From contig NZ_CP048882.1 in assembly GCF_015910445.1 (NCBI RefSeq), positions 3,844,001 through 3,908,000 on the forward strand: 64,000 bases of DNA. Direction: 5' to 3'. Under the pieces are notes generated by a model that searched no databases, was not told the origin of the DNA, and saw only the letters and a program-made list of their open reading frames with translations. Shown in pieces: positions 25,752 through 35,153 of this stretch (its first letter is position 1; each line of letters starts with the position of its first letter). The position numbers were made by a program, and so were the translations under genes. Source of the DNA: Streptomyces bathyalis (GTDB lineage: Bacteria; Actinomycetota; Actinomycetes; Streptomycetales; Streptomycetaceae).

Positions 25752-26696
25752 TCAGGGCAGGAGGACGACCTTGCCGCCCGGGTGGCCCTCCGCGACGAAC
25801 CGGTCCGCCTCGGCCGCCTCCGACAGCGCGTACGTACGGGCGACGCGGACCTCCAACTCGCCCTGGCGCGCGAGGTCGGCGAGCCGCTGCCACGACGCGG
25901 CTCTGATCTCCGTGCCGGGATCGGCGTTCGGGGCGCCGCCGATCAGCTTGATGCCCGTGTCGCCACGGTCGAAGGCGAGGATGGACACGATGCGGGAGGG
26001 ATCCGGCACGAGTTCGAGGGAGAGGTCGATCGCCTCACGCTTGCCGGAGGTGTCGATCACCGCGTCCACGCCGCCGGGCGCCACCTCGAGCACGCGTTCA
26101 CGCAGGCCTTCGCCGTAACGCAGCGCGGTCGCCCCATAACGTTCGACGACACCGAGATGCTCCTCGCTCGCAGTGCCGATGACCCTCACGCCGTCCGCCA
26201 CCGCGATCTGCACGGCGAGGAGCCCGACGCCGCCCGACGCACCGTGGATCAGCAGCGTCTCGCCCGCGGACACACCGATGACCGTCAGTGCGTGCACCGC
26301 CGTCGAACCGGCGAGCCGCAGCCCGGCGGCCTCCTCCCACGAGAGTTCCGGGGGCTTCGGCGCGGTGCTCGACGCGGGCACCGTCAACTCGGTCGCGTAG
26401 GCGCCGGGCGCCGGGTTGACCATCACCTCGTCACCAACGGACAGGGGCCCTGCCGGGCCCCGGGCGTCCCGGCCGACGGCAGTCACCACTCCGGACAGCT
26501 CCAGCCCCACGGGCATCGGCAGCGCCGCCGGGTCGGCGCCCATGTCGCCGCTGTAGAGCTTGTAGTCGACGGGATTGACCCCTATGGCCATGGCGCGCAC
26601 CGTGACCTCGCCGGGTCCCGGGGCCGGGACGTCGGAGTCGATGAGGGAGAGAACTTCAGGGCCGCCGTAGGAGTCGGCCACCACTCGCTTAGCCAT
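25752..26696 (-). CDS. NADP-dependent oxidoreductase, quinone oxidoreductase-like (MDR superfamily)
   Basis: 314 residues. GroES-like half followed by a Rossmann half with IHGASGGVGLLAVQIA. The catalytic-zinc ligands of alcohol dehydrogenases are absent, as in quinone oxidoreductases, so it likely reduces quinones or enones with NADPH. ATG 26696 with GAAGGGA upstream. The 3' end is duplicated downstream in degenerate form. Confidence 0.88.
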   Translation of the reverse strand: MAKRVVADSYGGPEVLSLIDSDVPAPGPGEVTVRAMAIGVNPVDYKLYSGDMGADPAALPMPVGLELSGVVTAVGRDARGPAGPLSVGDEVMVNPAPGAYATELTVPASSTAPKPPELSWEEAAGLRLAGSTAVHALTVIGVSAGETLLIHGASGGVGLLAVQIAVADGVRVIGTASEEHLGVVERYGATALRYGEGLRERVLEVAPGGVDAVIDTSGKREAIDLSLELVPDPSRIVSILAFDRGDTGIKLIGGAPNADPGTEIRAASWQRLADLARQGELEVRVARTYALSEAAEADRFVAEGHPGGKVVLLP

Positions 26697-26819
26697 GCCG
26701 CGGTCCCTTCACTCGGGTGTCCGTCACCCGCCAGGGTCGCATCGGCCGGGGCGGTACGCGCGGCGGGCCGGAAGCGGCCGAAGGGCCAGGTCCGGGGGCC
26801 GCCCTAGGAGCCCGCCCCG

Positions 26820-26865
26820 GGCCGTGCGCCGGACCCGGGACCGGACCGGACCGGACCCGGAGGGG
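26820..26865 (+). repeat. Short GGACC tandem repeat
   Basis: Several successive GGACC/GGACCC units between the oxidoreductase and hydroxyacid dehydrogenase genes. Simple sequence; no other feature seen in this 263-bp gap. Confidence 0.4.
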
Positions 26866-26959
26866 ACCCAGGACCGGCCCCGGAGCCATGCCCGCCCGGA
26901 TCACGACCGGAGCCGGAACCGGCCCGACCGGAGCCGGCCCCGGCAGCCACGCCGCCCGT

Positions 26960-27904
26960 TCACGGCGTGAGCCTGCGCACCGGCTCTCCCGCCGCCCAGG
27001 CGGCGATGTCCTCCACGGCCTCCCCGTAGAAGACCCGGTAGGTCCCCTCGGTCACGTATCCGATGTGAGGGGTCAGCACGGTGCGGGGCGCGGTGCGCAG
27101 CGCGGCGTCGGCGGGCAGCGGCTCCACCTCGTAGACGTCCAGGCCCGCGCCGGCGATGCGGCCCTCGATCAGGGCGTCGACGAGGGCCTCGGTGTCGATC
27201 AGCGGCCCGCGCGAGGTGTTGACGAGATACGCCGTGGACTTCATCCACGACAACTCCTCGGTGCCGATCAACCCCATGCTGCGTTCGCTGAGTTTGTAGT
27301 GGACGGTCACGATGTCGGCCTCGGAGAACAGCGTCTGCTTGCTGACGGGCTCGGCACCGCGCTCGCGGGCGGTGGCCGGTTCGAGGTTGCTGCTCCAGGC
27401 CAGTACGCGCATGCCGAAGGCCCGGCCGACGGCGGCCACCCTCGATCCGAGCCGCCCGAGGCCGACGATGCCGAGGGTGCGCCCGTACAGGTCGCCGCCT
27501 ATGGAGTGCTGCCACTGCCCCTCGCGCACCCCGGTGGACTCGGCGGGGATGTGGCGCAGCAGGGAGAGGATGAGCCCCCAGGTGAGTTCCGGCGTCGCGG
27601 TCGCCGGGCTCTGTGTGCCGCAGACGGTCACCCCGTGGCGTTCGGCGGCGGCTACGTCGATCGAGGCGTTGGCCATCCCGGTCGTGACGAGCAGCCGCAG
27701 GTCGGGAAGGCGCTCGAACCGCTCGGCGGTGAACGGTGTTCGCTCGCGCATCGCGACGACCACGTCGTAGCCGCGCAGTGCCTCGGCGAGTGCGTCGTCG
27801 TCGGTGATGTGCTCGTGGAGGAAGGTGACTTCGGCGTCCAGACTCTGCCAGTCGGCGAAGTGGTGGGCGGCCTGCTGGTAGTCGTCAAGGACGGCGACGC
27901 GCAC
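26960..27904 (-). CDS. D-2-hydroxyacid dehydrogenase family protein
   Basis: 314 residues. NAD-binding fold TLGIVGLGRLGSRVAAVG, catalytic Arg in VNTSRGPLIDTEALVDAL, Glu in GAGLDVYEVEPLP and His in LTPHIGYVTEGTY are all present. The family interconverts 2-oxoacids and D-2-hydroxyacids (phosphoglycerate, glycerate, formate members); substrate not determinable. GTG 27904 with AAGGA upstream. Divergent from the two-component system. Confidence 0.9.
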   Translation of the reverse strand: MRVAVLDDYQQAAHHFADWQSLDAEVTFLHEHITDDDALAEALRGYDVVVAMRERTPFTAERFERLPDLRLLVTTGMANASIDVAAAERHGVTVCGTQSPATATPELTWGLILSLLRHIPAESTGVREGQWQHSIGGDLYGRTLGIVGLGRLGSRVAAVGRAFGMRVLAWSSNLEPATARERGAEPVSKQTLFSEADIVTVHYKLSERSMGLIGTEELSWMKSTAYLVNTSRGPLIDTEALVDALIEGRIAGAGLDVYEVEPLPADAALRTAPRTVLTPHIGYVTEGTYRVFYGEAVEDIAAWAAGEPVRRLTP

Positions 27905-28147
27905 GGTCGTTCCTTTCGTACGGGATCACGGGGACCACGGGTCTCGGCGGACCACGGTGTTGTCGGGAATTCACTGTCATCCGGGGGCCACCGGGCCACG
28001 GCGCCCGGGTTGCGGAGCCGTGCGGGGAATCCGGGTGGCCTGCCCCCTGACGTGGACCTTAAGTCCTCCGCGCGCTTCCGCGTAGTCCCTGAGAGGGACG
28101 CGAACCGATGCGACCTGCGGCGGATGCTCACGCCGGGCGGCCCTCAT

Positions 28148-29533
28148 ATGGTCGCTGCCATGCCCGTCCAGCTCGTGCGCGAACTCTTCGGCGATCTCGT
28201 ACGGGACGCCCTCGCCCGGCGTCCGCTGCCGCCCCTGGCCCGGCTGCCGCTGCCGGCGCGGGCCCGCCGGGTGCTGCCTGCCCCGGCCGGGGCGGTGCTT
28301 CGCCGGGCGCCGCACGCGGCGGTGCTGGCGCTGGTCCTGCTCCTGGTGAGCTTCCAGTACGAGGCCGGTGTCGGGGACGCCGACAAGATCGCGGGCGTCA
28401 CGCTCGTCGTGGGCTCGCTGCTGCTGACGCTGAACCGGCCGGTTCTCTCGGGATGGCTGCTGGTGGCCGCCACCGCGGTCAGCGTCTTCCACCCCGGCGG
28501 CCTGGCGGGCCCTTTCCCGTTCGCCGACGTCAGGTCCTGGCCCGGCCTGCTCTTCTACGACTCCCAGGGGCGGCCGTGGGCGACGGCGGGCCTCCTGGCC
28601 TTCCTCGCGGTGATGACGATCGTCGCGCTGAGGCTGCGGCTGCGGGCCGTGGTCTGTCTGTGGGGTCTCGTCGTCGCGCTCGCGGCAGCCGGCAACGGCC
28701 CCTTGAGCGTGGGCACTTGGGCGATGGCGCTCGTCTCGGCGCCGATGCCGCTGGCCGCCCTCGTCGCGACGGGTCTGCGTGAGGCCCGCGCGGAGGCGGC
28801 CGCACACGCGGCGGCGACCGAGGAGGAGCGCTCGCGCCGCATGCTGCTCGAGGAACGCGCCGTCATCGCACGGGAGTTGCACGACGTCGTGGCGCATCAC
28901 ATGTCCGTCGTCGCGATCCAGGCCGAGGCCGCGCCGTACCGCGTGGAGGCGCCGCCGCCCGAACTCGTGAAGGCGTTCGGTGATGTGCGGGAGAACGCCG
29001 TCGCCGCTCTCGCCGAGCTGCGCCGCGTGCTCGGCGTCGTACGGGCGGAGCAGTCGGCGCCGCCCGCCGCGGCGTCCGGTGACCGTGGCGCCGAGGCGCC
29101 GCAGCCGGCCCTGGCCGATCTGGATGCCCTGCTCACGGGCGTACGCGCCGTCGGCACCCCCGTCGGCAAGACGGTTACGGGCGAGGTGCGCGAACTGCCG
29201 CGCGGCGTCGAGTTGTCGGCGTACCGCATCGTGCAGGAGGCGCTGAGCAACGCCGTACGCCACGCTCCGAAGGCACCGGTCACCGTCGAACTCCGGTACG
29301 GGCGGGACGGGTTGGACCTCCGCATCGTCAACGAGCCGTCCGCACACCCGGCTCCGCCCTCGCCCGGCGCCGGCCACGGGCTCACGGGCATGCGGGAGCG
29401 TGTTGCCATGCTGGGCGGGAAACTGCACGCCGGGCCGACGGAGGAAGGTGGTTTCGAGGTGACGGGATTCCTGCCGAGCGCGGCCGTCGCCGGGACCGGC
29501 GCCCACGAGCGGGTGGAGGCCGCCGATGGCTGA
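28148..29533 (+). CDS. NarL-type sensor histidine kinase
   Basis: About 461 residues. Four to five membrane segments (about 60-215) form a sensor without a large extracellular loop. A HisKA_3 domain follows with RAVIARELHDVVAHHMS (His in ARELHD autophosphorylated), then an ATPase domain with N-box EALSNAVRHAP and G-box GHGLTGMRERV. The start is uncertain: ATG 28148 or ATG 28160, neither with a clear ribosome site. Its stop overlaps the response regulator start by 8 bases. Signal unknown. Confidence 0.88.
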   Translation: MVAAMPVQLVRELFGDLVRDALARRPLPPLARLPLPARARRVLPAPAGAVLRRAPHAAVLALVLLLVSFQYEAGVGDADKIAGVTLVVGSLLLTLNRPVLSGWLLVAATAVSVFHPGGLAGPFPFADVRSWPGLLFYDSQGRPWATAGLLAFLAVMTIVALRLRLRAVVCLWGLVVALAAAGNGPLSVGTWAMALVSAPMPLAALVATGLREARAEAAAHAAATEEERSRRMLLEERAVIARELHDVVAHHMSVVAIQAEAAPYRVEAPPPELVKAFGDVRENAVAALAELRRVLGVVRAEQSAPPAAASGDRGAEAPQPALADLDALLTGVRAVGTPVGKTVTGEVRELPRGVELSAYRIVQEALSNAVRHAPKAPVTVELRYGRDGLDLRIVNEPSAHPAPPSPGAGHGLTGMRERVAMLGGKLHAGPTEEGGFEVTGFLPSAAVAGTGAHERVEAADG

Positions 29534-30272
29534 CGAGCCCGCGATACGCGTCCTGATCGCCGACGACCAGGAGATGGTGCGCGAAGGCATCTCCGTGCTG
29601 CTCACGAGCCGGCCCGGCATCGACGTCGTCGGCGAGGCCGTCGACGGCCTCGACGCCGTGGAGAAGACGGCTGCGCTGCGCCCCGACGTCGCACTCCTCG
29701 ACGTGCGGATGCCCGGCATGGACGGGCTGGAGGCCACCCGTGAGATCGTCGCGGCTTCCCCCGCGACGAAGGTGCTGATACTCACGACGTACGACGTGGA
29801 CGAGTACGTCTACCGGGCGCTGCGGGCAGGGGCGAGCGGCTTCCTGCTCAAGGACGCCCCGGCGCGTCAACTCGCCGAAGGCATAAGGGTCGTGGCCACG
29901 GGAGGCGCTCTGCTCGCGCCCACCGTCACCCGCAGGCTGATCGAGGAGTTCAGCCGCACGCCCGCAGCCCCCGGCGGGCTGCGCGCCCCGCTCGTGACAC
30001 GCGTCGCCGAACTGACCGGGAGGGAGACGGAGGTGCTTGCACTGGTGGCGCAGGGACTCTCGAACGCCGAGATCGGCGAGCACATCTTGGTCGCGGAGTC
30101 GACGGTGAAGACCCACGTCAGCCGCATCCTCGACAAACTCGCACTGCGTGACCGCACGCAGGCCGCGGTCTTCGCCTACGAGAGCGGAGTTGTCGCCGCT
30201 CGCGGTACGGAGCAGGGCGCGGACACTACAGAGACGGGCGTCCACAAGGGCAGACGCCCGGCCACCGGCTGA
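29526..30272 (+). CDS. LuxR/NarL-family response regulator
   Basis: 248 residues. Receiver domain with VLIADDQEMVREG (acidic pocket), ALLDVRMPGMDGLE (phosphorylated Asp near residue 58), ILTTYD and FLLKDAP (Lys switch); C-terminal LuxR helix-turn-helix LTGRETEVLALVAQGLSNAEI. Overlaps the kinase by 8 bp, so the two form a cognate pair. A 30-residue tail follows the HTH domain. Targets unknown; neighbouring genes carry no obvious shared site. Confidence 0.94.
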   Translation: MADEPAIRVLIADDQEMVREGISVLLTSRPGIDVVGEAVDGLDAVEKTAALRPDVALLDVRMPGMDGLEATREIVAASPATKVLILTTYDVDEYVYRALRAGASGFLLKDAPARQLAEGIRVVATGGALLAPTVTRRLIEEFSRTPAAPGGLRAPLVTRVAELTGRETEVLALVAQGLSNAEIGEHILVAESTVKTHVSRILDKLALRDRTQAAVFAYESGVVAARGTEQGADTTETGVHKGRRPATG

Positions 30273-30464
30273 GCCGGGGGGCGCCACGCCGCCGCGGGCC
30301 GGATGCCCTCACATCACCGATCCCGAACCGATTCCCAGCACGACAAGGCCATGTCGCCGACCAGGCCCCGTACTTGAACGTGTCCGACATGCACTGTCAT
30401 TCGTTCCGCCAAGTGTCAAAGCGCCGCCGGGGGCAGCGCAGCAACACCCGAGGAGTACAACGTC

Positions 30465-31271
30465 ATGCCCAAGAAGACCGCACGATCGCTGGCCGCCGAC
30501 CGCTCGAAGCTGTCGCACAAGGCCGCGTACGCCCTGCGCAACCCGGCACGGGTGGCCCCGTACGTGCGCCGAGCGCTCCGTGACCGCTGGCTGCGCTTCC
30601 GGCACCCGAGCCACGTCGACTACTACCGGGCCGTGATGGCCTCGGACACGGCGAACAACCCCGAGGCGGCCGTCGGGAGCGGCAGCCACGACCGGTGGCT
30701 CGCGCTGGGGCAGATGCAGTTCGGCTTCCTCAAGCAGCACGGCCTCCAGCCGCAGCACCGCATGCTCGACATCGGCTGCGGCAATCTGCGGGCGGGCTGG
30801 CGGTTCATCCAGTACCTCGACGCCGGCAACTACTACGGCATCGACATCTCCCCCGACATCCTCATCTCCGCGAAGAAGACGCTCACCCACTACGAACTGC
30901 AGGAGAAACTCCCCCACTTGACGATCACGCACGACCTGAAGCTCGACTTCCTGCCCAGCGGGCACTTCGACGTCGTGCACGCGCACAGCGTCTTCTCCCA
31001 CTCACCGATCGAGGTCATCGACGAGTGCCTGGCCAATGTCGGGCGGATCCTGAAGCCGACGGGCTTCTTCGACTTCACCTTCGACCGTACGGAGGGCGCC
31101 GAACACCAGGTGCTGCGTGAGGACTTCTACTACCGGACGGCGACGCTCGTCGCGCTCGCGGAGAAGCACGGGCTCAGTGCCCGCTTCATGGACGACTGGG
31201 AGAAGCTGCCACACGGCCAGTCCAAGATCCGGGTCTCGCTCGTGGACTCGCCCGTGCCCGCGGAGCACTGA
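30465..31271 (+). CDS. Class I SAM-dependent methyltransferase
   Basis: 268 residues. Motif I HRMLDIGCGNLRAGWRFIQ near residue 98, then YYGIDISPDILISAKKTL, and FDVVHAHSVFSHSP as the post-motif region. A basic N-terminal segment of about 50 residues precedes the domain. Substrate unknown. GAGGAG before ATG 30465. Not linked to an evident biosynthetic cluster. Confidence 0.85.
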   Translation: MPKKTARSLAADRSKLSHKAAYALRNPARVAPYVRRALRDRWLRFRHPSHVDYYRAVMASDTANNPEAAVGSGSHDRWLALGQMQFGFLKQHGLQPQHRMLDIGCGNLRAGWRFIQYLDAGNYYGIDISPDILISAKKTLTHYELQEKLPHLTITHDLKLDFLPSGHFDVVHAHSVFSHSPIEVIDECLANVGRILKPTGFFDFTFDRTEGAEHQVLREDFYYRTATLVALAEKHGLSARFMDDWEKLPHGQSKIRVSLVDSPVPAEH

Positions 31272-31483
31272 AGCCGTCGGGGGTGGGTCCGCGGCCCGCG
31301 CGTCCCTGGTTTCCGGGGGCTCCGCCGCCGGGCCGGGCCCGCGGCCGTCGGGGCGCCTCTCTCTCCTTGCCCGTTGCGATGCCCGGCTGCCGCCGTGTGC
31401 GAAGAGCTACGCGGGGTATTGACGGTCCGGCCCGGCGCCGGTGAGGTGGCTGTCCTACCCCCACATGACGGAAGGCAGTTCAC

Positions 31484-32530
31484 ATGCAGGGCATGACCAC
31501 CGGCTCGCCCTCCCCCGACGGCAGAGCGGGAGGCATACGCAGGACCGCACGCTTCCTGGCCACGCTGACAGTGGTGGCGCTGGCCGCCGGAAGCGGTGCG
31601 GGTCCCTCGTCCGCCCAGGACTCGGCGGCCGCGGGGAAGAGGACGGACAGTGCTCAGCAGCCCCGCCAGGACTCACCCCCCAAGTCGCCCGAGGAGGCGA
31701 CGTCCCCCTTCACCGGGCTGCCCGCCGAACCGGCCCCGGTGCTGGCGGTGAAGATCGACAACCACAAGGACGCACGGCCCCACACCGCGCTCGAGGACGC
31801 CGACATCACCGTCGTGGAGAAGGTCGAGGGCGGGCTGAGCCGGCTGCTCGGCATCTACTCGAGCAAGTTCCCCGACTCGCTCGGGCCCGTGCGCAGCGCC
31901 CGCGCGTACAACGTCGAGCAGCTGCGGATGTTCGACCGCCCCGCGCTGTCCTACTCGGGTGCGCGCGCGGGCGTCGAGGACCTCATAGAGAAGTCGACGC
32001 TCCACGCCCGCTCGCACGACAAGTACCCGGCGCCCTACTTCCGCGGCGGCGACAACGAGGCCCCGCACAACCTCTACGTGCACCCCGACGAGCTCCTCGA
32101 CACCGCGCCGGAGGCCAGCAAGAGCGCCGACATAGGTTTCCGCTTCGCGGTCGACGCCCCGGCCGGTGGCGAGCCCACCAACGAGCGCTCCGTCGACTAC
32201 GGCTCGGCCGAGACCACCTTCAACTGGTCCGAGAAGGAGGACCGCTGGCTCACCTCCTTCGACGGCGCTCCAGCGACGAGCACCGGCGGCGAGCGGCTGG
32301 GCGGCAAGACCGTGATCGTGCAGAAGGTCGAGATGCCGCCGGACGACGGCGGTACCCCGTACGAGAAGACCGTCGGCAGCGGCGAGGCGACGGTGCTGCG
32401 CGACGGCAAGGCGTACGAGACGAAGTGGGAGCGGCCGACCGCGGAGTCGGGCACGACCTTCACGCTTCCCGACGGCGACCGGATGCCCTTCGACCGAGGC
32501 AACGTCTGGCTCGTCTACGAGGAGGCCTGA
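31484..32530 (+). CDS. DUF3048 (YerB-like) secreted protein
   Basis: 348 residues with an N-terminal signal peptide (about 22-45, Ala-x-Ala-like end) and a disordered linker. The two-part DUF3048 region then runs VLAVKIDNHKDARPHTALEDADI, GPVRSARAYNVEQLR, APHNLYVHPDEL, and ends with RMPFDRGNVWLVYEEA. Family function is unknown (Bacillus YerB is a lipoprotein). No lipobox here, unlike the paralogue at 43472. ATG 31484 follows a GAAGG stretch (31469-31473). Confidence 0.85.
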   Translation: MQGMTTGSPSPDGRAGGIRRTARFLATLTVVALAAGSGAGPSSAQDSAAAGKRTDSAQQPRQDSPPKSPEEATSPFTGLPAEPAPVLAVKIDNHKDARPHTALEDADITVVEKVEGGLSRLLGIYSSKFPDSLGPVRSARAYNVEQLRMFDRPALSYSGARAGVEDLIEKSTLHARSHDKYPAPYFRGGDNEAPHNLYVHPDELLDTAPEASKSADIGFRFAVDAPAGGEPTNERSVDYGSAETTFNWSEKEDRWLTSFDGAPATSTGGERLGGKTVIVQKVEMPPDDGGTPYEKTVGSGEATVLRDGKAYETKWERPTAESGTTFTLPDGDRMPFDRGNVWLVYEEA

Positions 32531-32722
32531 GCCCCGGCGCACGCCTCGTACGCCTCACGCGCCGACGCGCGTGCGGTCTGTGGTGTCGGCGGCGGGCGGA
32601 CGTCCCGCCGCCGGCACCGGGACCGTTGCCGGTCCTTGCGCAGCGGCGACCGTCCCGACGGATCAAGGGCCAGGTCTCACCGAGCTGCATGAACTCCGGG
32701 GTGCTCGCCGCCGGCAGGACTC

Positions 32723-33547
32723 TCACGCGACGAGATACTCCTCGTCCCGTACGTCCGTGATGAACATCCGGCCGGGCGCGTGAGTGATCGCGAACGGCGG
32801 CCGGGACGCCATCACGGCCGCCTGGGGCGTCACGCCGCAGGCCCAGAAGACGGGCACGTCTCCGGGGAGCATCGCGGTGCGGTCGCCGAAGTCCGGCTCG
32901 TCGATGTCCGCTATGCCGAGCAGCGAGGGGTCGCCGGTGTGCACGGGGGCGCCGTGGACCGCGGGCATGCGGCCCGTCACCCGGACCGCGGTCGCCACCG
33001 ACTCCTGCGGCACGGGCCGCATCGAGACGACCATCGGCCCGTGCATCGCGCCCGCGGGGCGGCAGCGGCGGTCCGTGACGTACATGGCGACGTTGCGCCC
33101 CTGCTCGATGTGGCGCAGCGGAACCCCGGCATCGGCCAGCGCCCACTCGAAGGTGAAGCTGCACCCGATGAGGAAGGTCACCAGGTCCTTCCGCCAACGG
33201 CCCGTCACGTCGGCAGGTTCCTCGACCAGTTCGCCGTGCTCCCAGACCCGGTACGCGGGCAGGTCGGTGCGCAGATCGGCACCCGGCGCGAGCACGGTGG
33301 AGGTCTCGCCGGGGTCCGTCACGTCGAGCACGGGGCACGGCTTGGGGTTGCGCTGGCAGAAGAGCAGCACGTCGTAGGCCCAGTCGCGCGGTACGGAGAC
33401 GAGGTTGGCCTGTGTGTATCCGGGTGCCCTGCCGGTGGTGGGGCCGGCATCGCCGTCGCGGATCAGCGTCCGCGCCTCGGCGGGGCCGGCGGGTGTGGGC
33501 GTCCGCCCCGGGCGGGCGGCCGAAGTGCCGTGCGTCGTAGGGGACAT
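32723..33547 (-). CDS. Putative hydro-lyase, DUF1445 (UPF0317/YcsI) family
   Basis: 274 residues. Conserved pieces: GYTQANLVSVPRDWAYDVLLF, DLPAYRVWEHGEL, FLIGCSFTFEWALADAGVPL, FWACGVTPQAAVMASRPPFA and THAPGRMFITD. The family is annotated as hydro-lyase on limited evidence and relates to part of mammalian D-glutamate cyclase; the reaction here is unproven. ATG 33547 with GAGGT upstream. It follows the MFS gene by 97 bp on the same strand, so it may metabolise what that carrier imports. Confidence 0.85.
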   Translation of the reverse strand: MSPTTHGTSAARPGRTPTPAGPAEARTLIRDGDAGPTTGRAPGYTQANLVSVPRDWAYDVLLFCQRNPKPCPVLDVTDPGETSTVLAPGADLRTDLPAYRVWEHGELVEEPADVTGRWRKDLVTFLIGCSFTFEWALADAGVPLRHIEQGRNVAMYVTDRRCRPAGAMHGPMVVSMRPVPQESVATAVRVTGRMPAVHGAPVHTGDPSLLGIADIDEPDFGDRTAMLPGDVPVFWACGVTPQAAVMASRPPFAITHAPGRMFITDVRDEEYLVA

Positions 33548-33594
33548 GACGTGTGACCTCCGTCGGTCGGGAGAGCCGCACTGTGCGGACCGGT

Positions 33595-33620
33595 GGGCCG
33601 GGACCGGTGTTTCCCGGCCC
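33595..33620. terminator. Hairpin between the MFS and hydro-lyase genes
   Basis: GGGCCGGGA / TCCCGGCCC, a perfect 9-bp stem with an eight-base loop, inside the 97-bp gap between two same-strand genes. It could terminate the MFS transcript or lower downstream expression. Confidence 0.5.
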
Positions 33621-33644
33621 CGGCCACGCGGTTGCGGCGGGTGG

Positions 33645-34982
33645 TCAGACGAGCGCCCGGCCCTTGGTCTCGGGCAGACCGAGCAGGGCGACGAGGGCGA
33701 GTCCGTAGCCGGCGGCACCGAAGACGAGCGCACCGCTCACGCCCCAGCTGTTGGCGAGGAAGCCGACCAGCGTGGGGAAGAAGGCGCCGACGGCGCGGCC
33801 CGTGTTGTAGACGAAGCCCTGCCCGGTGCCGCGCACGGCCGTCGGGTAGAGCTCGCTCAGGAAGGAGCCGAAGCCACTGAAGATGGCCGACATGCAGAAG
33901 CCGAGCGGGAAACCGAGCAGCAGAACGAGCGTGTTGGAGCCGGTCGGCACGTTGGTGTAGGCGAGGACGGCGAGCGCTGAGAGCACCGCGAACACCGCGA
34001 CATTGCGCTTCCGGCCCAGCTTGTCGGTGAGATAACCACCGGTGAGGTAGCCGATGAAGGCGCCGGAGATCAGGAACGTCAGGAATCCGCCGGTGCCGAC
34101 GACGGTGAGTCCGCGGTCCGTCTTGAGGTAGCTGGGCACCCAGGTGGCGAGCGTGTAGTACCCGCCCTGCACGCCGGTGGAGAGCAGCACGCCGAAGATC
34201 GTCGTGCGGCGCAGTTCAGGCGTGAAGATCGCGGAGAAGGAACCGCGTTCGCGGCTGCTCTTGCGCTGGGCGGCCGCCTGCGGCGCGTCCTCGACGTTGC
34301 GTCGCACATAGAGGATCAGCAGCGCGGGAAGGGCACCGGTCCAGAACAGCACACGCCAGGCGGTCGATTCGTCGAAGAGCTGGAAGACGGCCGTGTAGAC
34401 GATGACGGCCAGTGCCCAGCCCACGGCCCACGAGCTCTGGATGACGCCGAGGGTGCGTCCGCGGTGCTTCGCCGTGGCGTACTCGGCGACGAGGATCGCG
34501 CCGACGGCCCACTCGCCACCGAAGCCGAGGCCCTGCAGGCCGCGGAAGACCAGCAGCGTCTCGTAGTTGGGCGCGAAGCCGCACAGCAGCGTGAAGAGGG
34601 CGTAGGTGACGACGGTGAGGATCAGCGTCCTGACGCGTCCGATGCGGTCGGCGAGGATGCCCGCGACCGCGCCGCCCACGGCGGAGACGACGAGCGTGAC
34701 GGTGGTGAGGAGACCGGTCTGGCCGGGGTCGAGGCTGAAGTACGCCCCGATGGCGACCATGCCGAGCGGCAGCGTGAAGAAGTCGTAGGAGTCCAGCGCG
34801 TAGCCGCCGAACGAGCCGGCGAACGCACGGCGTCCGGAGGCGCCGAGCTCCTTGAACCAGGCGAACGGGCCGCCGCCGCTCTCGCCCCGGCCTGCGCCGG
34901 ACTCGCCGCCGGAGTCCCGGACGGAGACACTCTCGGACCCTGTGCCCTCCTGGGGGGCGTCGGGTATCGGGTTGCTGTTCAT
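33645..34982 (-). CDS. MFS transporter (metabolite:H+ symporter type)
   Basis: 445 residues with twelve expected membrane helices after a 45-residue Gly/Ser/Glu-rich N-terminal tail. MFS signatures: GILADRIGRVRTL (loop 2-3), GLGFGGEWAVGAILVAEY and GYLTDKLGRKRNV (loop 8-9). It resembles carriers of aromatic or organic acids. ATG 34982 with GAGG upstream is chosen over a long upstream frame. Divergent from an FCD-type GntR gene; a 17-bp palindrome lies in the shared promoter. Confidence 0.92.
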   Translation of the reverse strand: MNSNPIPDAPQEGTGSESVSVRDSGGESGAGRGESGGGPFAWFKELGASGRRAFAGSFGGYALDSYDFFTLPLGMVAIGAYFSLDPGQTGLLTTVTLVVSAVGGAVAGILADRIGRVRTLILTVVTYALFTLLCGFAPNYETLLVFRGLQGLGFGGEWAVGAILVAEYATAKHRGRTLGVIQSSWAVGWALAVIVYTAVFQLFDESTAWRVLFWTGALPALLILYVRRNVEDAPQAAAQRKSSRERGSFSAIFTPELRRTTIFGVLLSTGVQGGYYTLATWVPSYLKTDRGLTVVGTGGFLTFLISGAFIGYLTGGYLTDKLGRKRNVAVFAVLSALAVLAYTNVPTGSNTLVLLLGFPLGFCMSAIFSGFGSFLSELYPTAVRGTGQGFVYNTGRAVGAFFPTLVGFLANSWGVSGALVFGAAGYGLALVALLGLPETKGRALV

Positions 34983-35064
34983 GTGCACCTCGCAGAGGGA
35001 AGAGGGTGCCGCCGCGGATGTGGGCCGGCCTGTGGTGCCTGCTCGATGTCCGGGATAACGTAGA

Positions 35065-35081
35065 GGATCGTTGAACGATCC
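35065..35081. promoter_or_regulatory. FCD/GntR-type operator between MFS and GntR genes
   Basis: GGATCGTTGAACGATCC is a perfect odd-centred palindrome. Its core TCGTTGAACGA fits the T-N-G-T-N3-A-C-N-A pattern known for FadR/FCD-family regulators. It sits about 83 bp before each divergent gene and is probably bound by the adjacent GntR protein. Confidence 0.7.
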
Positions 35082-35153
35082 TTCAAGGGGTTCGTAGCGC
35101 TGTATGCGCGGCGGACACCCGGGAGGAGCCGGGACGCAAGAAGGGGGCGCGAG

